A stretch of 64,000 bases of DNA from JAIBJN01 sp963830885 (GCA_963830885.1 CAWHOA010000036.1:50078-114077); one strand, 5' to 3'; positions 32,340-40,621 are shown, counted from the stretch's first letter. The notes: generated by a model from the letters alone, not told the origin. Translations and numbers: made by a program.

Positions 32340-32863
32340 AGCCTCGGCCCGGCGAGGTCTACCTCTCCCGCGAGGAGATCGCGACGCGTGTGGGCGAGCT
32401 GGGCGCCGAGGTCACGCGCGACTATGCCGCCCGCGACCTCGTGCTCGTGACGGTGTTGAAGGGCGCCTTCGTGTTCGCGTCGGACCTCGCCCGGGCGGTG
32501 ACGATCCCGCACGCGATGGACTTCCTCGTCCTCGCCGGCTACGGCGGCGACCTGGGCGGCCGGACGCGCATCCGGCTCCTGAAGGACCTCGAGCTGCCCA
32601 TCGGCGGCCGCGACATCCTCCTCGTCGAGAACGTCGTCGACACGGGGATGACGCTGAACTACGTGGTCAAGACGCTGAGCCTCCGCGACCCGGGGAGCAT
32701 CGCGATCTGCACGCTCTTCGACCGCCCGTATCGCCGCCTCGTCGACGACCTGCCGATGCGCTACGTCGGCTTCACCATCCCGGACGAGTTCTTCCTCGGC
32801 TACGGCTTCGACCTGCACGAGCGCTACCGCGGCCTGCCGGACCTCCACGTCGCCGAGCAGTAG
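32336..32863 (+). CDS. hpt: Hypoxanthine phosphoribosyltransferase-like protein
   Basis: About 175 residues match the purine salvage HPRT family: VYLSREEIATRVGELGAEVT, LVTVLKGAFVFASDLAR, the PRPP site ILLVENVVDTGMTLNYVV and TIPDEFFLGYGFDLHERYR. The PRPP motif usually reads VEDxxDTG. Here the second acidic residue is Asn, although the catalytic Asp of DTG is kept. The flexible SYG loop reads AGYGG. No ATG, GTG or TTG lies near the expected start; the coordinate given is a GTA at the preceding stop codon. A lost start, an indel or coupled reinitiation are all possible. Confidence 0.8.
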   Translation, partial: VEPRPGEVYLSREEIATRVGELGAEVTRDYAARDLVLVTVLKGAFVFASDLARAVTIPHAMDFLVLAGYGGDLGGRTRIRLLKDLELPIGGRDILLVENVVDTGMTLNYVVKTLSLRDPGSIAICTLFDRPYRRLVDDLPMRYVGFTIPDEFFLGYGFDLHERYRGLPDLHVAEQ

Positions 32864-32876
32864 GTCGCGCCCTCCT

Positions 32877-33031
32877 GGAGGGCTTGGCGGAACGTCGCTC
32901 GTCGCCGGGGTGCGATGGTCGTTCCGAACAGGACGCAGGGCGTTCGTAGCCGAGGCTACGGGCGCAACCGAGGCGCGTCTTCGGCGAGCAGCGCAGCCCG
33001 GCGGCACAGGCTGCGTTTCGCCAAGCCCTCC
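32877..33031. repeat. MITE-like palindromic repeat (long copy)
   Basis: This 155-bp unit has 18-bp inverted ends with one mismatch (GGAGGGCTTGGCGGAACG and CGTTTCGCCAAGCCCTCC). An internal hairpin reads GTAGCC-GAG-GGCTAC. Its right 36 bases match the short copy at 13988-14023. It lies exactly between convergent hpt and the M23 peptidase gene and touches the latter stop codon. It may act as a terminator and could be a non-autonomous element. Confidence 0.7.
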
Positions 33032-34230
33032 TACAGGTAGCCCATCGGGTCGACCGGAACCGAGTTGACGCGCACCTCGAAGTGGAGGTGCGGCCCCGTG
33101 GAGTTCCCGGTCGAGCCGACCGCGCCGATCACGGTCCCCTGCGAGACCGCACCGCCGCCGATGTAGATGGCCGACTGGTGGGCGTAGGCGGTGGCGAGGC
33201 CGTTGCCGTGGTCGATGATCGTGATGTTCCCGTAGCCGCCCATGTAGCCGGTGTAGATGATCGTGCCGCCGGCCGCGGCCCTGATCGGCGTCCCCGTCGG
33301 CGCGCCGATGTCGATGCCCTCGTGCATGCGCCCCCACCGCCAGCCGAAGCCGCTCGTCACGACGCCGTTCACGGGCCAGATGAAGCCGCTCGACGAGGAG
33401 CCGTCGCCGGTCGACCCGCCGCCCGATCCGCTGCTCGACTCCCGGATCTGCGCAGCGAGCTTGGCGCTCTCCGCCTGCATCGCGTCGACGTCCTCCTCGG
33501 CCTCGTGGCGGTTCGACTCCACGCTCGCGAGCACGCTCTCCTGGCTTGCCTGGGCGGCGGCGAGAGCGTTCTGCTGCGCCACGAGCTCGGCCCTGGCGGC
33601 GACCTGCTCTGCGGTCTTGCGCGCGAGCACCTGAGTCTCGCTCGCGACCTCGGCCTTCGTCAGCCGGGTTTCCTCGCGCGCGACCTTGAGCTCGCTCCTG
33701 AGCCGGCGGATCTGCACGGTGATCGCCTTGTCCTGGCGGCCGATCTGCTCGAAGTACTCGAACTGGTCGACGAGGTCGCCGAGGCTCTGCACCTGGAGCA
33801 GGATCCCGAACGCGTCGGTCTCCTCGCTCTGGTACAGCTCGACCAGGCGTTCCTCCAGCCGGGTCTGCGCGATCGTGAACTGCTCCTGGAGGCTCTTGAT
33901 GCCGCGTGACTGCTCCCCGATGCGCTCCACGAGCCGCTCGAGCTTGTTGCGATGGACGGCGAGGTCGGTCTCGAGCTCCGCGATCACCGCCGAGAGCGCG
34001 CCGATGTCGCCGCCGAGCGCGTCGATCCGTTGGCCCGCGGCCTCGATCTCGGACGTCAGCACGCCCTCCTTCTGCTTCGCCGCCTCGATCTCGTCGCGCA
34101 GGCCGGAGATCCTCCGGTCGAGCTCGGCCTTGCGGTCGGAGGGAGACTGAGCCAGCGCCGCCGGCACGGCCAGCGCAACCAACGCCCCGAGAAGGCATGC
34201 GACTACACAGATGCGGCGAGCGTCAACCAC
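33031..34230 (-). CDS. Secreted M23 murein endopeptidase-like protein
   Basis: The product is an EnvC/NlpD-type wall protein. A signal peptide (ICVVACLLGALVALAVPAALA) is followed by a long coiled coil (about 30-270) and a Ser/Gly linker. The LytM domain (about 285-399) has the zinc motif HEGIDIG, HGNGLATAYAHQS and HLHFE. All metal ligands expected for an active peptidase are present, so it may cut cross-links itself rather than only activate an amidase. GTG 34230 (VVDARRICVV) is preferred; a longer frame reaches 34314 but has no signal-like start. It forms the end of the group beginning with ccmE. Confidence 0.9.
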   Translation of the reverse strand: MVDARRICVVACLLGALVALAVPAALAQSPSDRKAELDRRISGLRDEIEAAKQKEGVLTSEIEAAGQRIDALGGDIGALSAVIAELETDLAVHRNKLERLVERIGEQSRGIKSLQEQFTIAQTRLEERLVELYQSEETDAFGILLQVQSLGDLVDQFEYFEQIGRQDKAITVQIRRLRSELKVAREETRLTKAEVASETQVLARKTAEQVAARAELVAQQNALAAAQASQESVLASVESNRHEAEEDVDAMQAESAKLAAQIRESSSGSGGGSTGDGSSSSGFIWPVNGVVTSGFGWRWGRMHEGIDIGAPTGTPIRAAAGGTIIYTGYMGGYGNITIIDHGNGLATAYAHQSAIYIGGGAVSQGTVIGAVGSTGNSTGPHLHFEVRVNSVPVDPMGYL

Positions 34231-34344
34231 CGGGACGATTTTCGGCGAGAACGCAGGCGTCCCTGCGCGTCCCCACCGGGGGTTTTCGGTCTCGAACGGC
34301 TTCTGTTGTAGCACGGCGGGCGGCCGCCGTGCGCCCCGAGCCGA

Positions 34345-35103
34345 TCAGGTGTTCGTGCTTCCTGCCCTTCTGGACCGCTCGGTCTCGGGCGCCGGCGGCT
34401 GCTCGGGCTCGGGCACGGGGTCGTCCGGTGAGGGCTCGGGCACGTGCGCGGGCTCCGGCGGATTGCCCTCGTCCGGCGGCGGAAACGGCTCGGGCACGCG
34501 AGCCGGCTCCGGCGGCGCCTCGAGGCGGCTCGTGGGCGTGACCTCGGCTTGCGCCTGCCTGACGCGCTGCTCCATCTCGCCGAGCAGAGCCTCGACTTCC
34601 GCTTCCCTCGTCGCGATGCGGGCGGAGACGTCGTCCACCCGCGCAGTCGCCCTGGACGCTCCGTCGGCGTCGCTCTCGTGCGTCGCCCGACCGAGCTCCT
34701 GGTAGGCGCGGCTCCGCTCGGCCTGGAGCTCGGCGAGCTCGCGCCGGAGCCGGAAGAGCTCGATCTGGCCTCGCGAGCGCGCGCCCACGACGCGGCGCTG
34801 CGCGGAGACCCTCGCCACCGCAGCGCCGGTGGCGCGGCGCCCCGCCTCCACGCGGAGCACGATGATCCCGACGGCGAGCCCGAGAGCGAGCAGCGCCCAC
34901 AGCCAGGCCTGCGCTGCCAGAAGCACGACCCCGACGGCCGCGACGATGACGCCCGCGAGCAGCCCCAGGTCCGGCGCAGACCAGTAGGTGCGCAGGCGCG
35001 TCTCGATGCCTTGGGGGCTCGGGTTCGGGCTGCCGCATTCGCTGCAGAAAGGCGTCTCCGCGGCCACGGCCGCGCCACACGTGGGGCACTCAGTGGCTGA
35101 CAT
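34345..35103 (-). CDS. Zinc-ribbon membrane protein with coiled coil
   Basis: The 252-residue product begins MSATECPTCGAAVAAETPFC. A zinc ribbon (CPTC and CSEC, about 6-25) leads into two adjacent membrane helices (about 48-85), a coiled coil (about 95-190), and a Pro/Glu-rich tail that is probably disordered. The start overlaps the CcmI-like stop by 14 bases, tying it to the cytochrome c cluster. Similar cytoplasmic ribbon proteins exist at 17.5-18.9 kb. No known role in haem delivery. Confidence 0.78.
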   Translation of the reverse strand: MSATECPTCGAAVAAETPFCSECGSPNPSPQGIETRLRTYWSAPDLGLLAGVIVAAVGVVLLAAQAWLWALLALGLAVGIIVLRVEAGRRATGAAVARVSAQRRVVGARSRGQIELFRLRRELAELQAERSRAYQELGRATHESDADGASRATARVDDVSARIATREAEVEALLGEMEQRVRQAQAEVTPTSRLEAPPEPARVPEPFPPPDEGNPPEPAHVPEPSPDDPVPEPEQPPAPETERSRRAGSTNT

Positions 35104-35425
35104 CGGCTTCTTCACGTTCCCGCTCCGGGCGATCCTCACGCTCGAGGGCCTGCAGCGCCTCCCCTGCCTGACGGCGGAGCGGGCCGACGAGCTCGCGATA
35201 GTCCTCGTCAGAGATCTTGCCTGTCCGGTGGTCGAGCTCGAGCTCCTTCAGCGCAGCCAGGGAGCGGTCGCGCTCCTCGAACAGGCGCAGGCGCGCCTGC
35301 TCCTCGGGGCTCGGTGCGCCCAGCTCGTCCTCGCGCCCCCGTGCGGGACGCAGGAGCGGGCGCGCGACGAAGACGACGCAGGCGACCGCCAGCGCCGCGC
35401 CGAGAGCCAATGCGACGATCTCCAT
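35090..35425 (-). CDS. CcmI-like cytochrome c biogenesis protein
   Basis: This 111-residue protein has one N-terminal membrane helix (MEIVALALGAALAVACVVFV) and then a cytoplasmic helix with EERDRSLAALKELELDHRTG and KISDEDYRELVGPLR, features shared with the N-terminal part of CcmI. It lacks the large TPR domain of proteobacterial CcmI. It is 3 bases downstream of ccmF. The E-D-HRTGKIS pattern is also found in small membrane proteins next to ccm genes of other Gram-positives, so context supports the call. Confidence 0.75.
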   Translation of the reverse strand: MEIVALALGAALAVACVVFVARPLLRPARGREDELGAPSPEEQARLRLFEERDRSLAALKELELDHRTGKISDEDYRELVGPLRRQAGEALQALEREDRPEREREEADVSH

Positions 35426-35428
35426 CGC

Positions 35429-37423
35429 CTAGGCGCGTGCGACCGCGCCCTCGCCGGCGAAGCGGGCAGCGAGCCGGCGCTGCTCCCGGGCGTCCGGCCA
35501 CATGGCCACGGCCGAGCCCAGCACGAAGATCAGCGCCGAGAGCCAGATGAAGTTGACGAGCGGGTTCACGATCGCCTCGAGGACGACCGACCCGTCGGGG
35601 TAGAAGCGATCGGCGATGACGAACAGGTCCTCGCCGCGCAGCCAGTCCGTGCGGATCCCGACTTCGTTCGACGTCTGCTCCTCGGCGAAGTAGCTGTTCT
35701 TCCCGGCCTCCATCGCCCCGACCCGCTCGTCTCCGCGGTAGACGTCGAGCTGGGCGCGCACCTCCTGGGCGTTCGCCCCGCGCCGCTCGTCGCTCCCGGC
35801 GAGGACGAGCCGGTAGTCCCCGACCGTCATGGACTCGCCGGGCGCCAGGCGCGCCTCGCTGCTCGTCGAGAAGCCGCCGATGCCGACGGCGCCGATCAGC
35901 AGCACGATGATGGCCGCGTGGACGACGTAGCCGCCGTAGCGCCTGCGGTTCCGGGCCACCAGCCCGGAGAACGCCGCCCACCACCCCCCGGTCCCGAGCG
36001 ACTTCCGCGCGCGCGTGCCGCGCACGAACTCGAGCACGATCGTCGTCAGCACGAAGGCGGCGAACGTGTAGCCGATCAGACCCGCCGGGCTCGATCCGGC
36101 TCCTCCGAGCAGGAGCAGCGCGCCGGTCGCGAGCGCGACTCCGGCCGGCCAGGCGAGCTGGGAGGCCAGCGATCGGAGCGAGGCACGCCGCCACGCCACC
36201 ACCGGTCCGATCCCCATCAGCAGCACGAGCGGGAGCCCGAAGACGATGGCGAAGAAGTCGTAGTACGGAGCCCCGACCGACACCGCCACCCCGCGCACCG
36301 CCTCGGAGACCAGCGGGTAGATCACGCCCCACAGGATCGTGAGGGCGAGCGCGACCAGGAAGAGGTTGTTGTAGACGAACGCCGCCTCGCGGGAGACGAG
36401 CGACTCGAGCCGCGTCGGCGAGCGCAGCACCGGGAGCCGCGTGAGGATGAGGACGATCGAGAATGCGGCCACAACCGCGATGAAGCCGAGGAAGAACGGC
36501 CCGATCGACGACTGCGTGAAGCTGTGGATCGAGCTGATCACGCCGCTCCTCGTCAGGAAGGTCCCGAAGAGCGAGAGCAGGAACGCCCCCGCCACGAGCA
36601 CGACGTTCCAGACCCGCAGCATGTTCTTCTTCTCCTGCACCATCACCGAGTGCAGGAACGCCGTGGCGACGAGCCAGGGCATCAGCGCGGCGTTCTCGAC
36701 CGGGTCCCAGGCGTACCAGCCGCCCCAGCCGACCTCCTCGTAGGCCCACTTCGCGCCCAGGAGGATCCCGAAGCCGAGGAACGTCCACGCCGCCAGCGTC
36801 CACCGCCGCGTCACGACGATCCAGCGCTCGTCGACCTGGCGGGAGGCCAGCGCGGCCATGGCGAACGCGAACGGGATCGTCAGCCCCACGTAGCCGAGGT
36901 ACAGCATGGGCGGGTGGGCGATCATGTACGGGTTCTGCAGGCTCGGGTTCATGCCGGCCCCGTCGACCGGCGCCGTCTGCGTGGCGAACGGGCTCGCGAT
37001 GAAGACGAGCAGGAAGACGAAGAAGAACGCGACGCCGGCGACGATCGCGATCGTCCAGGGCAACACCTCGCGGACGAGCCGTCGGTTGAGCGCGACCGCG
37101 GCCGACGCAGCGCCGGTCAGCACGAGCAGCCAGAGGAGCAGCGAGCCCTCCTGCCCGCTCCAGAAGGCGGCGAGCGTGTAGCCGAGCGGCAGCTCGCGGC
37201 TCGTCATGCGCGCGACGTAGTCGAGCGAGAAGTCGTTGGCGACCAGCGCGCCGAGCAGGACGAGCGAGGCGACCAGGACCGCCGCGAAGGCCGCGTAGAG
37301 CGCGTTCGTCGCCGAGTCGAGCAGGCGGCGGCGGCCCTTCCAGGCCGCGTAGGCACCGACGAGCGCGGCGTAGAGAATCAGGCCGAAGGCGGCAACCAGC
37401 GCGGCACGGCCCAGCTCGGGCAC
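35429..37423 (-). CDS. ccmF: Cytochrome c haem lyase CcmF
   Basis: The 664-residue polytopic membrane protein attaches haem to apocytochrome c in System I. Its haem-handling WWD region is KWAYEEVGWGGWYAWDPVEN. Other family segments are FWSGQEGSLLLWLLVL, NPYMIAHPPMLYLGYVG and VVHAAIIVLLIGAVGIGG. About 14-15 helices are visible, with a periplasm-type loop near 520-620. ccmE lies 3 bases upstream and a CcmI-like gene 3 bases downstream. No ccmABCD or ccmH is in the window. Confidence 0.95.
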   Translation of the reverse strand: MPELGRAALVAAFGLILYAALVGAYAAWKGRRRLLDSATNALYAAFAAVLVASLVLLGALVANDFSLDYVARMTSRELPLGYTLAAFWSGQEGSLLLWLLVLTGAASAAVALNRRLVREVLPWTIAIVAGVAFFFVFLLVFIASPFATQTAPVDGAGMNPSLQNPYMIAHPPMLYLGYVGLTIPFAFAMAALASRQVDERWIVVTRRWTLAAWTFLGFGILLGAKWAYEEVGWGGWYAWDPVENAALMPWLVATAFLHSVMVQEKKNMLRVWNVVLVAGAFLLSLFGTFLTRSGVISSIHSFTQSSIGPFFLGFIAVVAAFSIVLILTRLPVLRSPTRLESLVSREAAFVYNNLFLVALALTILWGVIYPLVSEAVRGVAVSVGAPYYDFFAIVFGLPLVLLMGIGPVVAWRRASLRSLASQLAWPAGVALATGALLLLGGAGSSPAGLIGYTFAAFVLTTIVLEFVRGTRARKSLGTGGWWAAFSGLVARNRRRYGGYVVHAAIIVLLIGAVGIGGFSTSSEARLAPGESMTVGDYRLVLAGSDERRGANAQEVRAQLDVYRGDERVGAMEAGKNSYFAEEQTSNEVGIRTDWLRGEDLFVIADRFYPDGSVVLEAIVNPLVNFIWLSALIFVLGSAVAMWPDAREQRRLAARFAGEGAVARA

Positions 37424-37426
37424 GCT

Positions 37427-37816
37427 TTACCCGCTTTCAGGCGCGTACTTCGACGGGCACTTCGTGACCAGTGAGTCCTCCTTCGCCACGAAGGCGCCGC
37501 CGGTGACCTGCCCCTTCACGTAGATCTCGCGGCCCACCTTGAAGAGGTCGGGCACGGAGCCCGTGTAGACGACCGGGACCGTGTCGGTGCCCTCGATGTC
37601 GCGGAGCTCGAATCGCATCCCCTCGCCGCGGGCGTCACCGGTCACGGGCCCGACGACGATGCCCGCGAGGCCGACCTCGCCGCTCGTCCCCTCCAGCTGG
37701 CTCGGCTGGAGCGACGGCGTCCCGCCGGCGAGACTCGTCCAGATCAGGAAGACCGCCAGCACCGCCGCGACGGAAAGCGCCACGACGAGGCGCACCGGAT
37801 TGCGCCGCTTGGCCAC
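37427..37816 (-). CDS. ccmE: Haem chaperone CcmE, CxxxY type
   Basis: The 129-residue CcmE protein has one N-terminal membrane helix (LVVALSVAAVLAVFLIWTSL) and an OB-fold domain with VYTGSVPDLFKVGREIYVKG. The haem-binding motif near the end is TKCPSKYAPESG, that is CxxxY, where classical CcmE has HxxxY. This Cys form marks the variant System I found in archaea, some deltaproteobacteria and other groups. Its product delivers haem to CcmF, encoded next to it. Confidence 0.93.
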   Translation of the reverse strand: MAKRRNPVRLVVALSVAAVLAVFLIWTSLAGGTPSLQPSQLEGTSGEVGLAGIVVGPVTGDARGEGMRFELRDIEGTDTVPVVYTGSVPDLFKVGREIYVKGQVTGGAFVAKEDSLVTKCPSKYAPESG

Positions 37817-37844
37817 GCCCCGAGTTTACCGGGCCGTTGGCGGC

Positions 37845-38084
37845 CTATTCCGGCAGAGGTGCCGGGCGGCGGTCCGGGATGCGGTAGCCGTGGTCGCGGC
37901 AGAGGCTTCCGGGCGCGTCCTCGGTGAGGGCGTCGCAATAGCCCTTCCCGTAGGCGGCGCGCAGGAACGCAGCGACGACCTCGAGATTCCACTCGGACAC
38001 GCCGCACGCCTCGCCCCAGAGGTCGGCGAGCCGCAGGTCGATGTCCAGCTCGAGCAGCTCGATCCGGGAAGGTCGATTGGCCAT
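37845..38084 (-). CDS. Small protein of unknown function
   Basis: The 79-residue product starts MANRPSRIELLELDIDLRLA, with LWGEACGVSEWNLEVVAAFL in the centre, two or three Cys and a Pro-rich end. It is probably helical and cytoplasmic. The start is near that of the divergent Nfo-like gene (48 bases). No family is recognised, but similar peptides with GKGYCDALTED are plausible conserved actinobacterial proteins. Confidence 0.6.
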   Translation of the reverse strand: MANRPSRIELLELDIDLRLADLWGEACGVSEWNLEVVAAFLRAAYGKGYCDALTEDAPGSLCRDHGYRIPDRRPAPLPE

Positions 38085-38131
38085 GGGCTGAAGGTAGCCG
38101 CCGGATCGGACGGATCAGTAGGCTGGCCCGC

Positions 38132-38950
38132 GTGTCACCGACCCGCATCGGCCCGGCCCGCATTCCCTCCCGCGAGAGCCCGGAGGCCGCCGTCGAGCTG
38201 CTGCTGGAACGCGGCTACACGGCCTGCGAGATCGACTTCGAGGGCAAGTTCTGGATGGACTATCCCTGGGCCGAGCGCCTCGGCGAAGTGGCGCGCGAGG
38301 CGGACGTCGTGCTCTCCGTCCACGCACCGATCGCCGGCTTCATGGGGCACCTCGAGCGGGACAAGAAGTACAACATGGCCACGGGGATGCTCGACCACTC
38401 CGCCGGCGTGGCGGTCGCGTGCGGCGCCGAGCTCGTCGTCTTCCACCCCGGCTTTCTGCTCGGCCGCGAGCGCGAGGCGGCGCTCGAGTCGGTCGCCGAC
38501 CAGTTCGGCTCACTGCGGGAGCGCCTCGACGGCAAGGACCGCGCGGTGCCGTTCGGCGTCGAGGTGATGGGTCGCGTCCGCGACCTCGGCACCCTCGACG
38601 ACGTCATCTGGCTCGCCGAGCACGTCGACTGGGTCCGCCCGGTGCTCGATTTCGCGCACATGCACGCGACCTCGGACGGCGCCTACACGGAGGTCGAGCT
38701 CTTCGCGGAGGCTCTGGCCAGGGCGGACGCCGTGCTGGAGCCCGGCGCGCCGTTCCACATCCACTTCTCGGACATCGCGTATGCCAACCGGAACGAGACG
38801 AAGCACCTCCCCTACGGCGAGGGCACGTTGCGCGCGGAGCCGCTTGCCGAGGCACTGGCCCGGTTCGACCGCCCAGCCACGGTCATCTCGGAGTCGCCGG
38901 ACGAGGAGTCGAGCCAGTCGATCCGCGCGATCCTGGTCGGCACCGCGTAG
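38132..38950 (+). CDS. Endonuclease IV-like TIM-barrel protein
   Basis: This 272-residue AP endonuclease family 2 protein may cut abasic DNA sites. Metal ligand positions are visible: His in LSVHAPIAGF, His in LVVFHPGFLL, Glu in GVEVMGRV, Asp and His in VLDFAHMHA, and His in FHIHFSDIAYA. GTG 38132 is the start. The family also includes sugar isomerase-like barrels, so DNA repair is the likeliest but not the only possibility. Length matches Nfo. Confidence 0.8.
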   Translation: MSPTRIGPARIPSRESPEAAVELLLERGYTACEIDFEGKFWMDYPWAERLGEVAREADVVLSVHAPIAGFMGHLERDKKYNMATGMLDHSAGVAVACGAELVVFHPGFLLGREREAALESVADQFGSLRERLDGKDRAVPFGVEVMGRVRDLGTLDDVIWLAEHVDWVRPVLDFAHMHATSDGAYTEVELFAEALARADAVLEPGAPFHIHFSDIAYANRNETKHLPYGEGTLRAEPLAEALARFDRPATVISESPDEESSQSIRAILVGTA

Positions 38951-38954
38951 CACC

Positions 38955-39061
38955 CTTGTGTTCCACGCGCACAAGCGCGCGAACCGCTCCGGCGCCGTCT
39001 ACCCCGCCCAGGAGCCATCGCCCCTTCGGCCGTGTTGGGGCTTGTGCTTGTGGAGCACAAG
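38955..39061. repeat. Large imperfect inverted repeat between convergent genes
   Basis: CTTGTGTTCCACGCGCACAA at 38955 pairs with the reverse complement at 39040-39061 (19 of 22 positions), with a 63-base loop that itself contains GC-rich stems. It sits between the Nfo-like and glutaredoxin genes, which converge. A termination role is likely. Confidence 0.55.
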
Positions 39062-39122
39062 TTTGGCTTCGTCACGTTGCCGGCCGCCCGTCTAGCCCAG
39101 GCGCAGCCGGCGGTTCCGAGCG

Positions 39123-39518
39123 TTAGCCGCCGGGAACGACCCTGAGCCCAGGCCCGTCGATAACGGACACGGTGCGCTCGTCGCCCGGCCTTCGCCACGC
39201 CTCGCCGAGCTTCTCCTCCAGCGTCGCCTCCAGCTGGCCCGTCATCGCGAGCTCCTGGACGATGTCGGCCCCGCCGACGAGCTCGCCCGCGACGAAGACC
39301 TGGGGAATCGTCGGCCAGTCGGAGAGGCTCGAGAGCTCCTCGCGGATGCGCGGGTCGGGGAGGACATCGACGGTGGCGAACCCCGCGCCCACGCCCCGGA
39401 GCGCCTGAAGCGCGCGGTCGGAGTTGCCGCAGTAGGCCTGCTCGTGCGTCCCCTTGATGAACGCGACGACGGGCTCCTGCTCGATGGTGTCCCTGATGCG
39501 GTCCTGCAGGTCGCTCAT
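39123..39518 (-). CDS. Monothiol glutaredoxin, CGNS type
   Basis: The 131-residue product is a Grx4/GrxD-like iron-sulfur glutaredoxin: VVAFIKGTHEQAYCGNSDRAL, DWPTIPQVFVAGELVGGADI. The usual active-site CGFS reads CGNS. The Cys that binds the cluster and glutathione is present. The C-terminal extension (about 105-131) is unusual. Its start overlaps the bolA stop by 4 bases. BolA-monothiol glutaredoxin pairs exchange [2Fe-2S] clusters, which matches this arrangement. Confidence 0.9.
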   Translation of the reverse strand: MSDLQDRIRDTIEQEPVVAFIKGTHEQAYCGNSDRALQALRGVGAGFATVDVLPDPRIREELSSLSDWPTIPQVFVAGELVGGADIVQELAMTGQLEATLEEKLGEAWRRPGDERTVSVIDGPGLRVVPGG

Positions 39519-39745
39519 GCCTCTCCCCTCGTGGTGATTCGCAGCTCGTGGATGGTGCCGTCGCCGAGCGGCTCGGTCAGCGCGTCGTAGACGAGTCGGT
39601 GCTGAGCGACGAGCGAGAGGCCCTGGAAGCTTGCGTCGACGACGGTGACGTGGAAATGGTCGCCGCCACCTGTCCGGTCGACCACGTCCACCTCGCGCGC
39701 GTCCGGAAACGCCGTGTGCAGGAGCCCTGCGAGCCGCTCGCTCAT
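39515..39745 (-). CDS. bolA: BolA family protein
   Basis: This 76-residue single-domain protein has the BolA fold pattern VVDRTGGGDHFHVTVVDASF and LSLVAQHRLVYDAL, with the helix-turn-helix-like part and conserved His (HRLVYD). BolA proteins bind iron-sulfur clusters with monothiol glutaredoxins. Gene order bolA then glutaredoxin with a 4-base overlap strengthens the pairing. It is divergent from the secreted M28 gene. Confidence 0.93.
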   Translation of the reverse strand: MSERLAGLLHTAFPDAREVDVVDRTGGGDHFHVTVVDASFQGLSLVAQHRLVYDALTEPLGDGTIHELRITTRGEA

Positions 39746-39790
39746 CGGGTACCGACGATACCACCGGGATCGCGGCTACCATCCCGTCGG

Positions 39791-40621
39791 ATGCGCCGTC
39801 TGCCGCTCGTCGCACTCCTCGCCCTCGCCTGCTGGGTCGCTGCGCTCACCGAAGCGCCGACTGCCGCTGCGTTCAACGGCGTCCAGGCGAAGGCGTGGGC
39901 CGGCAGGCTCGCGGCGCTCGGGCCGAGGCCGGCCGGCGGGGAAAACGAGCGCCGGGCCGGTGCGATCGTCCGCCAGCGCTTCCTCAACCTCGGCTACAAC
40001 GTCACCGTCCAGCGGTTCCCGCTCCCCGAGGGCGGCCGCTCCCTGAATGTCATCGGAAGGACGCCCGGCCCGCTCCGGGTGATCATCGTCGCGCACATGG
40101 ACGGGATGCCGTGGACCCGGGCCGCCAACGACAACGGCTCGGGAGTCGGAGTGACGGTGATGCTCGCGCAGTACCTCGCCAACGAGCCCGGCGTGCTCGT
40201 TGCCGCGCTCGGCGCGGAGGAGCGCCGGCATACGGGCGCCGGCTGGCACCTCGGCTCGCGCCGGCTGACGCGGTCGCTGACGGATGCACAGAAGCAGGGC
40301 GTCCGCCTGGCTCTCTCCATCGACATGGTCGGCGTCGGCTCCACGCTGAACATCCGCGGGCTCGAGAGCTCCCCGAACCGCTCGGCACGCCTCTTGCTGG
40401 CCGCCGCCCGCCGGCTCGGGATCCGTGCGAGCTACCTGCAAGACACCGGGCAATCCGACCACGACGACCTCACGCGCGGTGGTGTCCCCGCCGCCTGGAT
40501 CGAATGGCGCTGGGATCCGTGCTGGCACATGGCCTGCGACCGGCTCCACAGGCTGAAGTCGTACCGGCTCCGCGCCGCCGGCCGAGTCGTGCGCAACGCC
40601 GCGTTCAACGTCGTCAACTAA
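39791..40621 (+). CDS. Secreted M28-family aminopeptidase
   Basis: The 276-residue product has a signal peptide (about 1-28) and a zinc peptidase domain. The metal ligands are readable: His and Asp in IVAHMDGMP, Asp in RAANDNGSGVG, Glu pair in LGAEERRHT, Asp in SIDMVGVG and His in DPCWHMACDRL. All five ligand positions of M28 are present, so an active extracellular aminopeptidase is expected. The target is unknown. It ends before a 70-base gap and a small gene. Confidence 0.87.
   Translation: MRRLPLVALLALACWVAALTEAPTAAAFNGVQAKAWAGRLAALGPRPAGGENERRAGAIVRQRFLNLGYNVTVQRFPLPEGGRSLNVIGRTPGPLRVIIVAHMDGMPWTRAANDNGSGVGVTVMLAQYLANEPGVLVAALGAEERRHTGAGWHLGSRRLTRSLTDAQKQGVRLALSIDMVGVGSTLNIRGLESSPNRSARLLLAAARRLGIRASYLQDTGQSDHDDLTRGGVPAAWIEWRWDPCWHMACDRLHRLKSYRLRAAGRVVRNAAFNVVN

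Noticed and set aside
34988..37474. Long + strand open frame opposite ccmF and neighbours
   Set aside because: Low-complexity Arg/Asp/Glu/His composition and full overlap with clear membrane protein genes show it is a shadow frame.
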